From Rhizobacter terrae (lineage in GTDB: Bacteria > Pseudomonadota > Gammaproteobacteria > Burkholderiales > Burkholderiaceae_C): a stretch of 64,000 nucleotides of DNA. Made by a program: the position numbers and the translations under genes. The notes beneath the pieces are model-generated. The model was given only the letters and a program-made list of their open reading frames with translations. It was not told where the DNA came from and did not search any database. The DNA is taken from positions 1 through 64,000 of the forward strand of contig NZ_QUSW01000005.1 in assembly GCF_003852895.1 (NCBI RefSeq). The letters run 5' to 3'. This document shows, piece by piece, positions 1 to 8,377 of this stretch (positions within the stretch are counted from its first letter, which is position 1; each line of letters opens with the position of its first letter).

Positions 1-74
1 CCGAACAGGACAGTGAAACGCCTCAGCGCCGATGATAGTGCGGATTCCCGTGTGAAAGTAGGACATCGTCAGGC
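1..74 (+). rRNA. rrf: 5S ribosomal RNA, 3' part
   Basis: The first 74 bases match the 3' two-thirds of a betaproteobacterial 5S rRNA: the CCGAACAGGAC segment, GATGATAGTGCGGATTCCCG, then GTGTGAAAGTAGG and the closing ATCGTCAGGC that pairs with the missing 5' end. The gene begins before the window, so only the end of an rRNA operon is seen. It is followed at once by a rho-independent terminator. Confidence 0.95.
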
Positions 75-83
75 TATTAATTT

Positions 84-124
84 AAAACCCCCTTCCAGAT
101 TCCTGGTTGGGGGTTTTGCTTTTG
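84..124 (+). terminator. Rho-independent terminator of the rRNA operon
   Basis: AAAACCCCC (84-92) pairs perfectly with GGGGGTTTT (109-117). Inside it CCAG (95-98) pairs with CTGG (103-106) across a TT/TT internal loop. The stem ends in a U-rich tail (GCTTTT). It lies 10 bases after the 5S rRNA. Confidence 0.92.
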
Positions 125-163
125 GCGAAGTGAGAATTCGACTGTGGTGGAAGTGCGCTCCAT

Positions 164-180
164 GACAGATTGAATCTGTC
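164..180. promoter_or_regulatory. 17-bp perfect palindrome before the 2H phosphoesterase gene
   Basis: GACAGATT-G-AATCTGTC is a perfect 8-bp inverted repeat with a one-base centre, ending 3 bases before the ATG at 184. It could be an operator or an RNA hairpin hiding the start. No Shine-Dalgarno sequence is visible between it and the ATG. Function is inferred from position only. Confidence 0.45.
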
Positions 181-183
181 AAG

Positions 184-864
184 ATGGCGGAATTAAACTG
201 GGGGCACAGCCCGCAAATGCCACTCCGTCAGTTCAGCGAGATATGCGTTCAACAAAGCCTGCTTGGCTTTGAGTGGGACAAGTCGGCTTTCGGTATCGAC
301 AACCTCGACCGTCGAGTCAACAAGCCCCAGCCGTTCACGCTTTTCTTCGCGATCTTCCCCGAGCATGAACACGCTAAACGCCTTGCGCTAGCGTCCCAAG
401 CACTGCGTGCTGAACACCATTTCGAGGGCCGGCTGATCACCGTTGATCGGCTTCACGTGTCCTTGCATTCAGTGGGCAAGTTCATCGACATGGTTCCAAG
501 GTTGGTTGTCGATGCGGCCATGGCCGCGGCTGCCAGGGTTGACTGTCCCCAATTCACTGTCGTCTTCGACCACGTTCAGTCATTTCCGCCGAGCAACGCA
601 TTCGTTCTCATTCCCGATGCGAAGAGTGACGCAGCCATTGCTCGCTTGCGGCAATTGCTGGCCATCGCGCTGCGCAAGGTGAGCCTCCATCCTCAAGCTT
701 CACGCACTGCGCACATGACCATGCTCTACGACAAGGAGCACATCGCGATGCACCCCATCGAGGGCATCGAATGGAAGGCGACGCGGTTCGCGCTCATCTT
801 GAGCCACGAGGGCCAAACACATCACCAGTGGGTGGGCGAGTGGGCTTTGTCCGAAGCGTTTTGA
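184..864 (+). CDS. 2H phosphoesterase / RNA 2',3'-cyclic phosphodiesterase-like protein
   Basis: 226 aa. Two HxT/S motifs typical of the 2H phosphoesterase superfamily (ThpR, 2'-5' RNA ligase-like) are visible: HVSLH at about residue 94 and HMTMLY at about residue 178. Members hydrolyse 2',3'-cyclic phosphates on RNA ends or related cyclic nucleotides; the substrate here is unknown. The first ~50 residues precede the usual domain start (LFFAIFPEHEHA), so the true start may be later, but no better-placed Shine-Dalgarno was found. A palindrome abuts the ATG. Base composition looks lower in GC than most of the window. It converges on the MBL gene with a 10-bp gap. Confidence 0.8.
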   Translation: MAELNWGHSPQMPLRQFSEICVQQSLLGFEWDKSAFGIDNLDRRVNKPQPFTLFFAIFPEHEHAKRLALASQALRAEHHFEGRLITVDRLHVSLHSVGKFIDMVPRLVVDAAMAAAARVDCPQFTVVFDHVQSFPPSNAFVLIPDAKSDAAIARLRQLLAIALRKVSLHPQASRTAHMTMLYDKEHIAMHPIEGIEWKATRFALILSHEGQTHHQWVGEWALSEAF

Positions 865-874
865 CCGTCAAGAG

Positions 875-1810
875 CTATCCGCCGCTGTCCATGATTCGTC
901 CATCGAGAATCTGCAGGCTTCCACGCCTATTCATTTCCGAGACAATCTCGCGACTCCAATCTCGCCAGGGCACGTCTGGAAAATGACGGGAATGCACGGC
1001 CTCGAAATAGCGAGTTCCGTCAAGCCAACGCCAGAAACCATCGAGATACTCACACTTGACTTCCAGGAGATGGAATTTGACGAGGACCTTCGCAGCATGC
1101 ATCGCATGGCGAGGTGGATCCGAGACAAAGCTCTCCAAGCGAGAGCGGGCACGTGCAATAGCGCCAGGCATGTCCGTGAACGGCGGGCCGTGCCCGGGGA
1201 TGACCATTCGAACGTCCAGGGCCTCGAACGCATCCAAGGTTGCGGCGACCTCGTCAAACGCAGCCTCACCTTCAAGCTCAGGGAAGACGACGCCGAATCC
1301 GTTCTCCCACAACGCATCCGCTGAGATCAACACCTGCAGATCTGGCTGGTAGAACGCCAGGGACGTGGGGTCATGGCCAGGCGCTGCCAACGCCTGCCAA
1401 GCCCATCGTCCCAATGTGACCGTTGATGGCGAGTCGATGACTTCATCGCGCACAAACCTAGGGCAATGCTGCCCGGTCGCCGCATAGGTGAGTCTTTCCT
1501 CGTCCCATGCATCCACGGCTTCAGCCAAGCCCACAGGCACGTCCACCACGCAACGGAATGCCGCTTGCAACGCGGCGTTCCCGCCGCAATGATCCGAATG
1601 CAAGTGGGTGTTGACCACCCGGGCCAGAGGTTGGCCCTGCAAAGCGTGGCGAACCAACTCGACCGTTTGGGCCCCGTGTGTCCAATAGCCGGAGTCGACA
1701 AGGACTGCCCCGTCCCTGTCGCCTCGGATCAGCACATTGTTGGAAGACAGCCAGCCCCGCTCGAAGACAGTAATGCCAGCGCGGTCCAATGTCTGGTGCA
1801 CGTCACTCAC
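875..1810 (-). CDS. MBL-fold metallo-hydrolase
   Basis: 311 aa with the metallo-beta-lactamase signature HLHSDHCGG (about residues 69-77), which supplies the dinuclear metal ligands, followed by further conserved Asp/His positions (SADALWENG; IPGHGPP). MBL hydrolases of this type cleave thioesters, lactones or similar substrates; the exact substrate cannot be read. The start is a GTG immediately after the TGA of fadD, so the two are translationally coupled. This suggests a role in acyl or acyl-CoA metabolism, for example thioester hydrolysis, by context only. Confidence 0.85.
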   Translation of the reverse strand: MSDVHQTLDRAGITVFERGWLSSNNVLIRGDRDGAVLVDSGYWTHGAQTVELVRHALQGQPLARVVNTHLHSDHCGGNAALQAAFRCVVDVPVGLAEAVDAWDEERLTYAATGQHCPRFVRDEVIDSPSTVTLGRWAWQALAAPGHDPTSLAFYQPDLQVLISADALWENGFGVVFPELEGEAAFDEVAATLDAFEALDVRMVIPGHGPPFTDMPGAIARARSRLESFVSDPPRHAMHAAKVLVKFHLLEVKCEYLDGFWRWLDGTRYFEAVHSRHFPDVPWRDWSREIVSEMNRRGSLQILDGRIMDSGG

Positions 1811-3523
1811 TCAGCTGCGAAGCTCCCGGCGAAGAATCTTGCCCACGTTGGACTTGGGCAGATCATCGCGGAACTCGATGTACTTCGGGCGCTTGTAGGC
1901 CGTGAAGTTCTCGCGGCAGAACTCCGTCAGGTCTTCTTCGGCCAGTGACGGGTCCTTCTTCACCACGAACAGCTTCACGGCCTCCCCTGACTTCGCGTCG
2001 GCCACACCCACTGCTGCGCACTCCAGGACGCCAGGATGCAGGTTGACCACCTGCTCCAGCTCCGTCGGATACACGTTGAAGCCCGACACCAGGATCATGT
2101 CCTTCTTGCGATCGACGATGCGGAAGTAGCCGCCTTCATCCATCACACCCACGTCGCCCGATTTGAAGAAGCCATCGGCGGTCATGACCTTGGCTGTTTC
2201 ATCAGGCCGGTTCCAGTACCCGGCCATCACCTGCGGTCCGCGAATGCAGATCTCGCCAGGCTCGCCCATGGACACCTCACGGCCATCGTCGTCGCGGATG
2301 CTGAGCTCGGTCGACGGCACAGGCAGACCAATCGTCCCGGTGAAGTCCGCCAGGTCCGACCTGTTGATCGTCGCGATCGGTGATGTCTCCGACAACCCAT
2401 AGCCTTCGACCACCGGACAGCCTGTGATCTTCAGCCACTTCTCAGCGGTCGCCTTCTGCACCGCCATGCCACCGCCGTTGGAGATCACGAGCTCCGAGAA
2501 ATCAAGCCGCGCAAAGTCCGCATCATTGGCCAGCGCATTGAACAAGGTGTTCACCGCAGGGAACATGTTGATCTTGTGCGGCTGCAGGCTCTTGATCAAC
2601 CCGGGAATGTCGCGCGGGTTCGGGATGAGGAGATTTTTCATCCCGCGGCGCGCGCCGAAGAGGTAGCAGGCCGTCAGCGCGAAGATGTGATACAGCGGCA
2701 AGGCGCAGACGATCACGAGCTGTTTGTCGCCCACCTTGGCAAGCGTCGGCTTGAACCATTCCTCAGCCTGCAAGATGTTCGCCACCACATTGCGATGCAG
2801 CAGCGTCGCTCCCTTCGAGACACCCGTGGTGCCGCCGGTGTACTGCAGGAAGGCGACGTCATCCGGCCTGAGATCCACGCGACGCAGCGTCATGCGCGTG
2901 CCTTCCGCGATGGCCATGTTGAAGCGCGTGACCGTGCGCCCTGCATCCAGCGACAGCTCGAAGGCCGGCACCATCTTCTTCACATGCCGAACGGCGAAAT
3001 TGACGAGCAGGCCTTTCCAGAAACCGAGCATGTCGCCCATTGAAGCCAGCACCACATGCTTGACCTGGGTCTTGCCGATGACCTCCTCCAGCGTCCTGGC
3101 AAAGTTCTCAAGGACGATGATGGCCTCGGCCCCGGCGTCGTTGAGCTGATGCTCCAGCTCGCGCGCCGTGTACAGCGGATTCACGTTCACCACGATGTAG
3201 CCAGCCCGCAGCACGGCCGCGATGGCGACCATGTACTGCGGCAGGTTGGGCATCATCAGCGCGACACGCGCACCCTTGGCCAAGCCTTTGCCCTGCAGCC
3301 AGGCGCCCAGCGCCTGCGACAACTGGTCGATCTGCCGGAAGGTGATGGACGTGTCCATGCACACCGCTGCCTCGCGGCCGGCGAAGTTGCGAAAGGCCTC
3401 TTCCAGCACCTCCACCACCGAGCCGTAGCGAGAGGGATCAATCTCAGCCGCGACCTCGGCGGGATAGCTTTTCAACCAGGGTTTCGCGACGGCTTTCAGC
3501 ACGGTATCTCCAGTCATTTCCAC
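1811..3523 (-). CDS. fadD: Long-chain fatty acid--CoA ligase
   Basis: 570 aa, usual length for FadD. It activates fatty acids to acyl-CoA through an acyl-adenylate at the cytoplasmic face of the membrane. The AMP-binding P-loop YTGGTTGVSKGA is at about residues 228-239; VEGYGLSETSP, the GDVG/DRKKDMI adenylate and hinge region, and the C-terminal K of SNVGKILRREL are all present. The open frame begins at a GTG; an ATG two codons in (3517) is an equally possible start, with no strong Shine-Dalgarno for either. It lies between the FFLEELY-motif gene upstream (35-bp gap) and the coupled MBL hydrolase downstream. Confidence 0.93.
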   Translation of the reverse strand: MEMTGDTVLKAVAKPWLKSYPAEVAAEIDPSRYGSVVEVLEEAFRNFAGREAAVCMDTSITFRQIDQLSQALGAWLQGKGLAKGARVALMMPNLPQYMVAIAAVLRAGYIVVNVNPLYTARELEHQLNDAGAEAIIVLENFARTLEEVIGKTQVKHVVLASMGDMLGFWKGLLVNFAVRHVKKMVPAFELSLDAGRTVTRFNMAIAEGTRMTLRRVDLRPDDVAFLQYTGGTTGVSKGATLLHRNVVANILQAEEWFKPTLAKVGDKQLVIVCALPLYHIFALTACYLFGARRGMKNLLIPNPRDIPGLIKSLQPHKINMFPAVNTLFNALANDADFARLDFSELVISNGGGMAVQKATAEKWLKITGCPVVEGYGLSETSPIATINRSDLADFTGTIGLPVPSTELSIRDDDGREVSMGEPGEICIRGPQVMAGYWNRPDETAKVMTADGFFKSGDVGVMDEGGYFRIVDRKKDMILVSGFNVYPTELEQVVNLHPGVLECAAVGVADAKSGEAVKLFVVKKDPSLAEEDLTEFCRENFTAYKRPKYIEFRDDLPKSNVGKILRRELRS

Positions 3524-3558
3524 GTCGACCGATGGTCGCGGCCGGTGCTGTCCGGTGG

Positions 3559-4350
3559 CTACGGTAGTTGCCCTGACGCTGTGTCGCCTAGGCGTCCTTC
3601 CGGGTAGAGAGGTGCCTCGAACAAGTCACGGGCCAACCGGCGTTCCCTGGCCTCGATCGTGCCCAGGAACTCATTGGCGCCGTGCATCGTCTTGAAGTTG
3701 TCGAAGCCGGTTTCGAGAAACCGTTGCAAGTCCGACAAGCCTGCGCCCTTGGCGGGTCCGCGCATCATCCGAAGGCTGTGCCGCAACAGCGGGTTGCGGG
3801 TCAGCCGGTCGAGCGAGCGGCCCACCTGCAATGTCAGCTCGATCTGTTTCTCCCGATCGTCACGGCGCCCCGCTGCTTGCCAGGCGCGGGTGTAGGTGAA
3901 GGCATTCAGCGCGTCGGCGGATTCGAGGTGGGTGGCAGTCTCCGTGTCCAGTTGCTCGGACAGCGCATGCAGCTGCGCGAGCGCACTCACCGTGGCGATG
4001 ATCTCGCGAGGAAACAGCCGCACCAGCGCGGGGACGACGCGCGCGAACTGCGCGTCCCGATCCGCGAAATCTCGTGGCCCGTACAGCTCTTCGATGAAGA
4101 AGCGCGAGGCGGGGCCGTATCGGTCGGTGGGTAGCAGGTCGGCGTAGGTCTTCGCGAAGCGGCGCTGCTGATAGGTCTTCAACGCGATGACGCGCGCGTC
4201 GAGGCCTGGATCCCTGTCGCGCCGCGCGCGTTCCTCGCCCACGGTTTCCAGGTGGCCAAGAATGGTCTGTGCGTCTGAATTCATCGGCTGCGAGCTGAAT
4301 CGGCCACTGTAGGTCCTCGGCGCGGGTTTCCCTGGGGCTTGGTTAGTCAT
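3559..4350 (-). CDS. FFLEELY-motif protein of unknown function
   Basis: 263 aa, soluble and helical. The segment FFIEELYGPRDFADRDAQF (about residues 85-103) matches the signature of the proteobacterial FFLEELY-motif family, whose function I do not know. The ATG at 4350 follows AGGGG; an internal ATG at residue 23 is an alternative. No catalytic motif or membrane segment is seen. It is the first gene of a probable minus-strand operon with fadD and the MBL hydrolase, and diverges from the Tat/GMC genes, which suggests a link with fatty-acid metabolism. Confidence 0.75.
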   Translation of the reverse strand: MTNQAPGKPAPRTYSGRFSSQPMNSDAQTILGHLETVGEERARRDRDPGLDARVIALKTYQQRRFAKTYADLLPTDRYGPASRFFIEELYGPRDFADRDAQFARVVPALVRLFPREIIATVSALAQLHALSEQLDTETATHLESADALNAFTYTRAWQAAGRRDDREKQIELTLQVGRSLDRLTRNPLLRHSLRMMRGPAKGAGLSDLQRFLETGFDNFKTMHGANEFLGTIEARERRLARDLFEAPLYPEGRLGDTASGQLP

Positions 4351-4417
4351 GGGCCCCTAAGGCTCGCCAAACGAATGGTGCAACACTGCGGCGACTTTTC
4401 GAACTCGGTGGCGGCAC

Positions 4418-4924
4418 ATGCAACGGCGAACTTTGCTCAAACTCGGACTCGGTGCGACCGCCGTCCTGGCGGTGGCCGGTGGTGGACTGGCATTGTTGCG
4501 TCCGGGTCTGGAAGGCGGGCGCATGACCGCATCGGCGAAGGTGGTGTTCAAGGCCGTCGCCCGCGGGGTACTGGACGGTACCTTGCCGAAGGACGAGGTG
4601 GCCCGTGAAGCCGCCTTGGAGGCCCACCTGAAGCGGCTCGATGACACGCTGGCCGCCTTCCCACGTGCCACGCAATCCGAGCTGTCGCAGCTCCTGGCAC
4701 TCATCTCGGCCGCACCAGGGCGATCCACCCTCGTGGGCCTGCACACCGATTGGGAGGCCGCCACGGCGCCCGAGATCCAGCAAGCCCTGCAAGGCATGCG
4801 CACGTCCTCGCTTGCGATGCGTCAGCAGGCCTATCACGCCCTGCGCGACCTGACCAACGCGGCCTACTTCGCCGATCCGCAGGGATGGTCCGCGCTGGGC
4901 TACCCCGGGCCGCTCATCATCTGA
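4418..4924 (+). CDS. Tat-signal small subunit/partner of a GMC oxidoreductase
   Basis: 168 aa with an N-terminal twin-arginine signal (RRTLLKLG at residues 3-10, then a hydrophobic stretch to about residue 27). The remainder is a helical domain resembling the gluconate 2-dehydrogenase subunit-3 type that escorts GMC flavoproteins through the Tat pathway. The GMC gene starts 4 bp downstream. No cytochrome subunit is present. The assignment is inferred from the signal and context; the family match is weak by eye. Confidence 0.7.
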   Translation: MQRRTLLKLGLGATAVLAVAGGGLALLRPGLEGGRMTASAKVVFKAVARGVLDGTLPKDEVAREAALEAHLKRLDDTLAAFPRATQSELSQLLALISAAPGRSTLVGLHTDWEAATAPEIQQALQGMRTSSLAMRQQAYHALRDLTNAAYFADPQGWSALGYPGPLII

Positions 4925-4928
4925 CGCC

Positions 4929-6542
4929 ATGAGCCAACTTCCCGACCCCATCCGCGACGGCCTGGCCCGAGGCTGGAAAGTCTTTGGTGGACCGCATCAG
5001 GCCACGCCCGCCAGCCTCACCTGCGATGTGGCCATCGTGGGGACCGGCGCCGGTGCCGGCGTGACTGCCGAGCTGCTGACCAAGGCCGGCCTGGACGTGG
5101 TGCTCATCGAGGAGGGGCCACTCAAATCCAGCAGCGACTTCCGCCAGCGCGAGAGCGATGCCTACCCGAGCCTCTACCAGGAAAGCGCCGCACGAAAGAC
5201 TGCTGACAAGGCCATCAACATCCTGCAGGGCCGGTGCGTGGGCGGATCCACCACGGTCAACTGGACCAGCTCCTTTCGCACACCGGCATCGACGCTGAAG
5301 TACTGGCGCGAGCACTTCGGCCTGGCGGAGTTCACCGAGGCCGCGATGGCGCCGTGGTTCGCGCAGGCGGAAGAGCGGTTGAACATCGCGCCCTGGCTGA
5401 CCTCGCCGAACGAGAACAACGATCTGCTGCGACGAGGCGCGCAGAAGCTGGGCATTCCGGCCGCCTCCATCAAGCGCAATGTAAAGGGCTGCTGGAACCT
5501 CGGGTCCTGCGGCATGGGCTGCCCGACGAATGCCAAGCAGTCGATGCTGGTCACGACGATTCCGGCCGCCCTGGACAAGGGCGCACGCCTGCTCGTGCAG
5601 ACCCGCGCGCAAGAGTTCGAGCATGCCAATGGCCACATCACTGCGCTGTCGTGCGTTCCGGCGGGGCCGGCCGGTTCTGCGTCGCATGCGACATCCGTTC
5701 GCATCAAGGCGAGGCACTACGTGGTCGCCGGCGGTGCCATCAATTCCCCCGCGCTGCTCAAGCGTTCGAACATCCCCGACCCGCACGGGGTGCTGGGTGC
5801 GCGCACCTTCTTGCATCCGGTGGTGATTTCCGCGGCCACTTTCGACCACAAGGTGGAAGGATGGAGCGGTGCGCCCCAGACCATCTACACCGACCACTTC
5901 CTCGAGACCCAGGCCATTGACGGGCCCATCGGGTACAAGCTCGAAGCGCCGCCGCTTCATCCCGTCATCTTCTCCTCGACACTGCCGGGCTACGGTCAGC
6001 AGCAGGCCGAGCTGCTCAGCCAATTTCCCAACACGCACACCCTGCTGTCGCTGTTGCGTGATGGCTTCCATGAACAATCGGCGGGAGGGACGGTGAAGCT
6101 GCGCAGCGACGGCACGCCAGTCCTGGACTACCCACTGACTGCCTACGTGATGGATGGTGCCCGGCGCTCCTTCCTGTCGATGGCGGAGATCCAGTTCGCC
6201 GCTGGCGCGCTCGCCGTGCATCCCGTGCATGAACTCTCCACGCCCTACACGAGCTGGGCACAGGCCCGCGACGCCATCAATGCGCTGCCGATGAAGCCCC
6301 TGCTGACGCGGGTGGTCAGTGCCCACGTGATGGGCGGCTGCGGCATGGCTGCCGACGAGCGCCACGGCGTGGTGCGGGCCGACGGGTCGCATTGGCAAGT
6401 GGAAAACCTGTCGGTTCATGACGGGTCGCTCTTTCCGACGAGCATTGGCGCCAACCCGCAGCTGTCCATCTACGGCTTGGTCAACAAATTGGCCACCCAG
6501 CTGGCCCAGCGCCTGAATGGCCATGCGGTGGCGCTGGCATGA
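4929..6542 (+). CDS. GMC-family FAD-dependent oxidoreductase (alcohol oxidase/dehydrogenase type)
   Basis: 537 aa. The FAD dinucleotide-binding motif is at residues ~32-60 (VAIVGTGAGAGVTAELL...LIEEG), the GMC signature region GGSTTVNWTSSFRTP at ~100, a Cys-rich CWNLGSCGMGCP segment at ~188, and the C-terminal catalytic region HVMGGCGMAAD and GANPQLSIYGL. This layout resembles long-chain alcohol oxidases and related GMC dehydrogenases. It has no signal peptide of its own, so it may travel to the periplasm with the Tat protein encoded just upstream. Substrate is unknown; neighbouring fadD and lipase genes make a fatty alcohol or sterol-like compound plausible. Confidence 0.85.
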   Translation: MSQLPDPIRDGLARGWKVFGGPHQATPASLTCDVAIVGTGAGAGVTAELLTKAGLDVVLIEEGPLKSSSDFRQRESDAYPSLYQESAARKTADKAINILQGRCVGGSTTVNWTSSFRTPASTLKYWREHFGLAEFTEAAMAPWFAQAEERLNIAPWLTSPNENNDLLRRGAQKLGIPAASIKRNVKGCWNLGSCGMGCPTNAKQSMLVTTIPAALDKGARLLVQTRAQEFEHANGHITALSCVPAGPAGSASHATSVRIKARHYVVAGGAINSPALLKRSNIPDPHGVLGARTFLHPVVISAATFDHKVEGWSGAPQTIYTDHFLETQAIDGPIGYKLEAPPLHPVIFSSTLPGYGQQQAELLSQFPNTHTLLSLLRDGFHEQSAGGTVKLRSDGTPVLDYPLTAYVMDGARRSFLSMAEIQFAAGALAVHPVHELSTPYTSWAQARDAINALPMKPLLTRVVSAHVMGGCGMAADERHGVVRADGSHWQVENLSVHDGSLFPTSIGANPQLSIYGLVNKLATQLAQRLNGHAVALA

Positions 6543-6588
6543 ACGACTGAATACAAGAGGCGCTGGCACCGAGGGCTAACATCGCATC

Positions 6589-7530
6589 ATGCTCGCGCGA
6601 CTCCAGCAGTTCACCACCCTCGGGCTCCTCGCGCTGGCGCTGGGATGGGCGACGTTCTTCATCCGGAACGGATCACCTCGCCTGGCAGCGATCGGCGCCT
6701 TGGTGATCGTCTTCGGCTACGCACTCTTCCTCGCCGCCGAGTTCGTGATGCTGTGGCGCGTGAACCGCAGCGACCCCACGCCCCGGGCGAGCGTCTGGCA
6801 GCACGTGGTCGCCTGGTGGGGCGAGGTGATGATGGCGCCGCGCGTGTTCTGCTGGCGGCAGCCGTTCCGTTCACAAGCCGTGCCTGATTCACTGCCGGCC
6901 GGCACGCGCCGACGAGGCATCCTGTTCGTCCATGGATTCGTTTGCAACCGAGGTTTGTGGAACCCGCACATGCGGCGCCTGCGTGAGCTGGGCGTGCCTT
7001 TCGTGTCGGTCAGCCTGGAGCCAGTCTTCGGTTCCATCGACGCCTATCCGCCGATCATCGACAGTGCCGTGAAGCAGCTGGAATTGGCCACCGGCCTGGC
7101 GCCCGTGATCGTCGCGCACAGCATGGGCGGACTTGCCTCGCGCGCCTGGCTCGATGCCTTCCAGGCCGACACCCGCGTCCATCGCGTCATCACCATCGGC
7201 ACGCCGCACCACGGCACCTACCTCGGCCAGTGGGCCATGGCACCCAACGCGAAGCAGATGAAGCTAGGCAGCGACTGGCAGAAGCGGCTGGCGTCACGCG
7301 AACCGGCGACGCGCTATGGGCGCTTCACCTGCTTCTACGGCCACTGCGACAACATCGTGTTCCCTGCCACCACCGCGACTTTGCCTGGCGCCGACAACCG
7401 GCATCTGGCCGGCATCGCGCACGTGCACATGGCGCATCACGACGAGGTGTTCAAGGAGGCCCTGCGGTGGGTGGGCTCCAGCAGCGCCGGTGCTGCTGGC
7501 ACCGAAGCCGGGGCAACGCTCGCGCGATAG
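6589..7530 (+). CDS. Membrane-anchored alpha/beta hydrolase (lipase/esterase-like)
   Basis: 313 aa. Two hydrophobic segments (residues ~8-25 and ~32-57) anchor the protein; the rest is an alpha/beta hydrolase with oxyanion region VHGFVCNRGLW (114-124) and nucleophile elbow AHSMGG (Ser178), then TIGTPHHGT as in triacylglycerol lipases, and a late His in AHVHMAHH. A TAACAT box lies 6 bases before the ATG with no Shine-Dalgarno, so the mRNA may be leaderless. Its 3' end overlaps the convergent membrane-protein gene by 94 bp. Confidence 0.82.
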   Translation: MLARLQQFTTLGLLALALGWATFFIRNGSPRLAAIGALVIVFGYALFLAAEFVMLWRVNRSDPTPRASVWQHVVAWWGEVMMAPRVFCWRQPFRSQAVPDSLPAGTRRRGILFVHGFVCNRGLWNPHMRRLRELGVPFVSVSLEPVFGSIDAYPPIIDSAVKQLELATGLAPVIVAHSMGGLASRAWLDAFQADTRVHRVITIGTPHHGTYLGQWAMAPNAKQMKLGSDWQKRLASREPATRYGRFTCFYGHCDNIVFPATTATLPGADNRHLAGIAHVHMAHHDEVFKEALRWVGSSSAGAAGTEAGATLAR

Positions 7531-8267
7531 GCGAGGCAGGCCGCGGAGCCAGCCAGCAGGAGATGCATGAGGGTGTGGCCGCTCAGGCCGCCTGTCCATC
7601 CGAAGACGATGCCGTCCGCCATGCCCAGCACGCGGGCGGCGATGTACAGGCTCAGGCTGGCCAGCCAGTCGATGCCGGTCGTGTGCTCACCGCGCAGGCT
7701 CAGCGCGCCGGCGGGTATCAACAGCAGCGGCAGTGCTTCGAAGAAGAGCATGGGCCGCAGGTCGCCGCGGCCCGAGTTCCACTGGCCGAGGAACCACCAG
7801 GCCGCGCAGCAGGCGGCTACGCTCAGTCCGGCCGCGATGGCAGGGCGAGAGCCGAAGAGTTCATCGATGCGCTCGGCCATGAAGGCCAGGCCCAGCATGA
7901 TGAACGACGCGGCCGCGAAGGCATGGGCCAATGCGAAGGCGCCGTCACTCAGCTCCAGGTGGTGGAGCAGTGCCGACAACGACATCAGCACGCACATGAT
8001 GAAAAAGCCGATCCACGGCTGCCGCACGGTCTCCTGCCAGCTGCTGCGCCACGCAGACGCGATGCCCCACAGGCCCACGATCAGCAGCGGCAGGCACGAA
8101 AGAGTGTTGAGGGTGGACGGGATGCCGACCCAGCTGCGCTGGTCAGCGAACACGTGGTCGGCAGGCGTCAGGAGGATGGGGCCCCACGCACCCAGTCCTG
8201 CCGCCATGGCCAAGGTCATGGCCAGCAGCAGCACCAGTGCACACCCCTGCGACATCCGTGGTGACAT
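7437..8267 (-). CDS. Multi-pass membrane protein of unknown function
   Basis: 276 aa from the ATG at 8267 (the frame stays open to 8288). About seven hydrophobic segments are seen. LLHHLELS and an H-T-L-M-H pattern near the end recall the seven-helix CREST/ceramidase-like hydrolases, but I cannot confirm the metal-site pattern. The C-terminal ~31 residues are read antisense to the end of the lipase-like gene, which is unusual and may be a late stop codon. It lies downstream of phhA but with a gap of ~110 bp. Confidence 0.65.
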   Translation of the reverse strand: MSPRMSQGCALVLLLAMTLAMAAGLGAWGPILLTPADHVFADQRSWVGIPSTLNTLSCLPLLIVGLWGIASAWRSSWQETVRQPWIGFFIMCVLMSLSALLHHLELSDGAFALAHAFAAASFIMLGLAFMAERIDELFGSRPAIAAGLSVAACCAAWWFLGQWNSGRGDLRPMLFFEALPLLLIPAGALSLRGEHTTGIDWLASLSLYIAARVLGMADGIVFGWTGGLSGHTLMHLLLAGSAACLAYRASVAPASVPAAPALLEPTHRRASLNTSS

Positions 8268-8377
8268 GTCTCGCGCTCTCGACGACAAACGGCTCCCTGT
8301 GATGGGGATCCAGTGTGGTCGCGCGACCGGGCGTGAACAATCGCCCGTGAGGTGGCCCCCTCATGGGGGTGGCAGGC

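Noticed and set aside
8356-8369. CCCCC-TCAT-GGGGG hairpin after phhA
   Set aside because: The stem is five base pairs with a mismatch beyond and no U-run; too weak to call a terminator.
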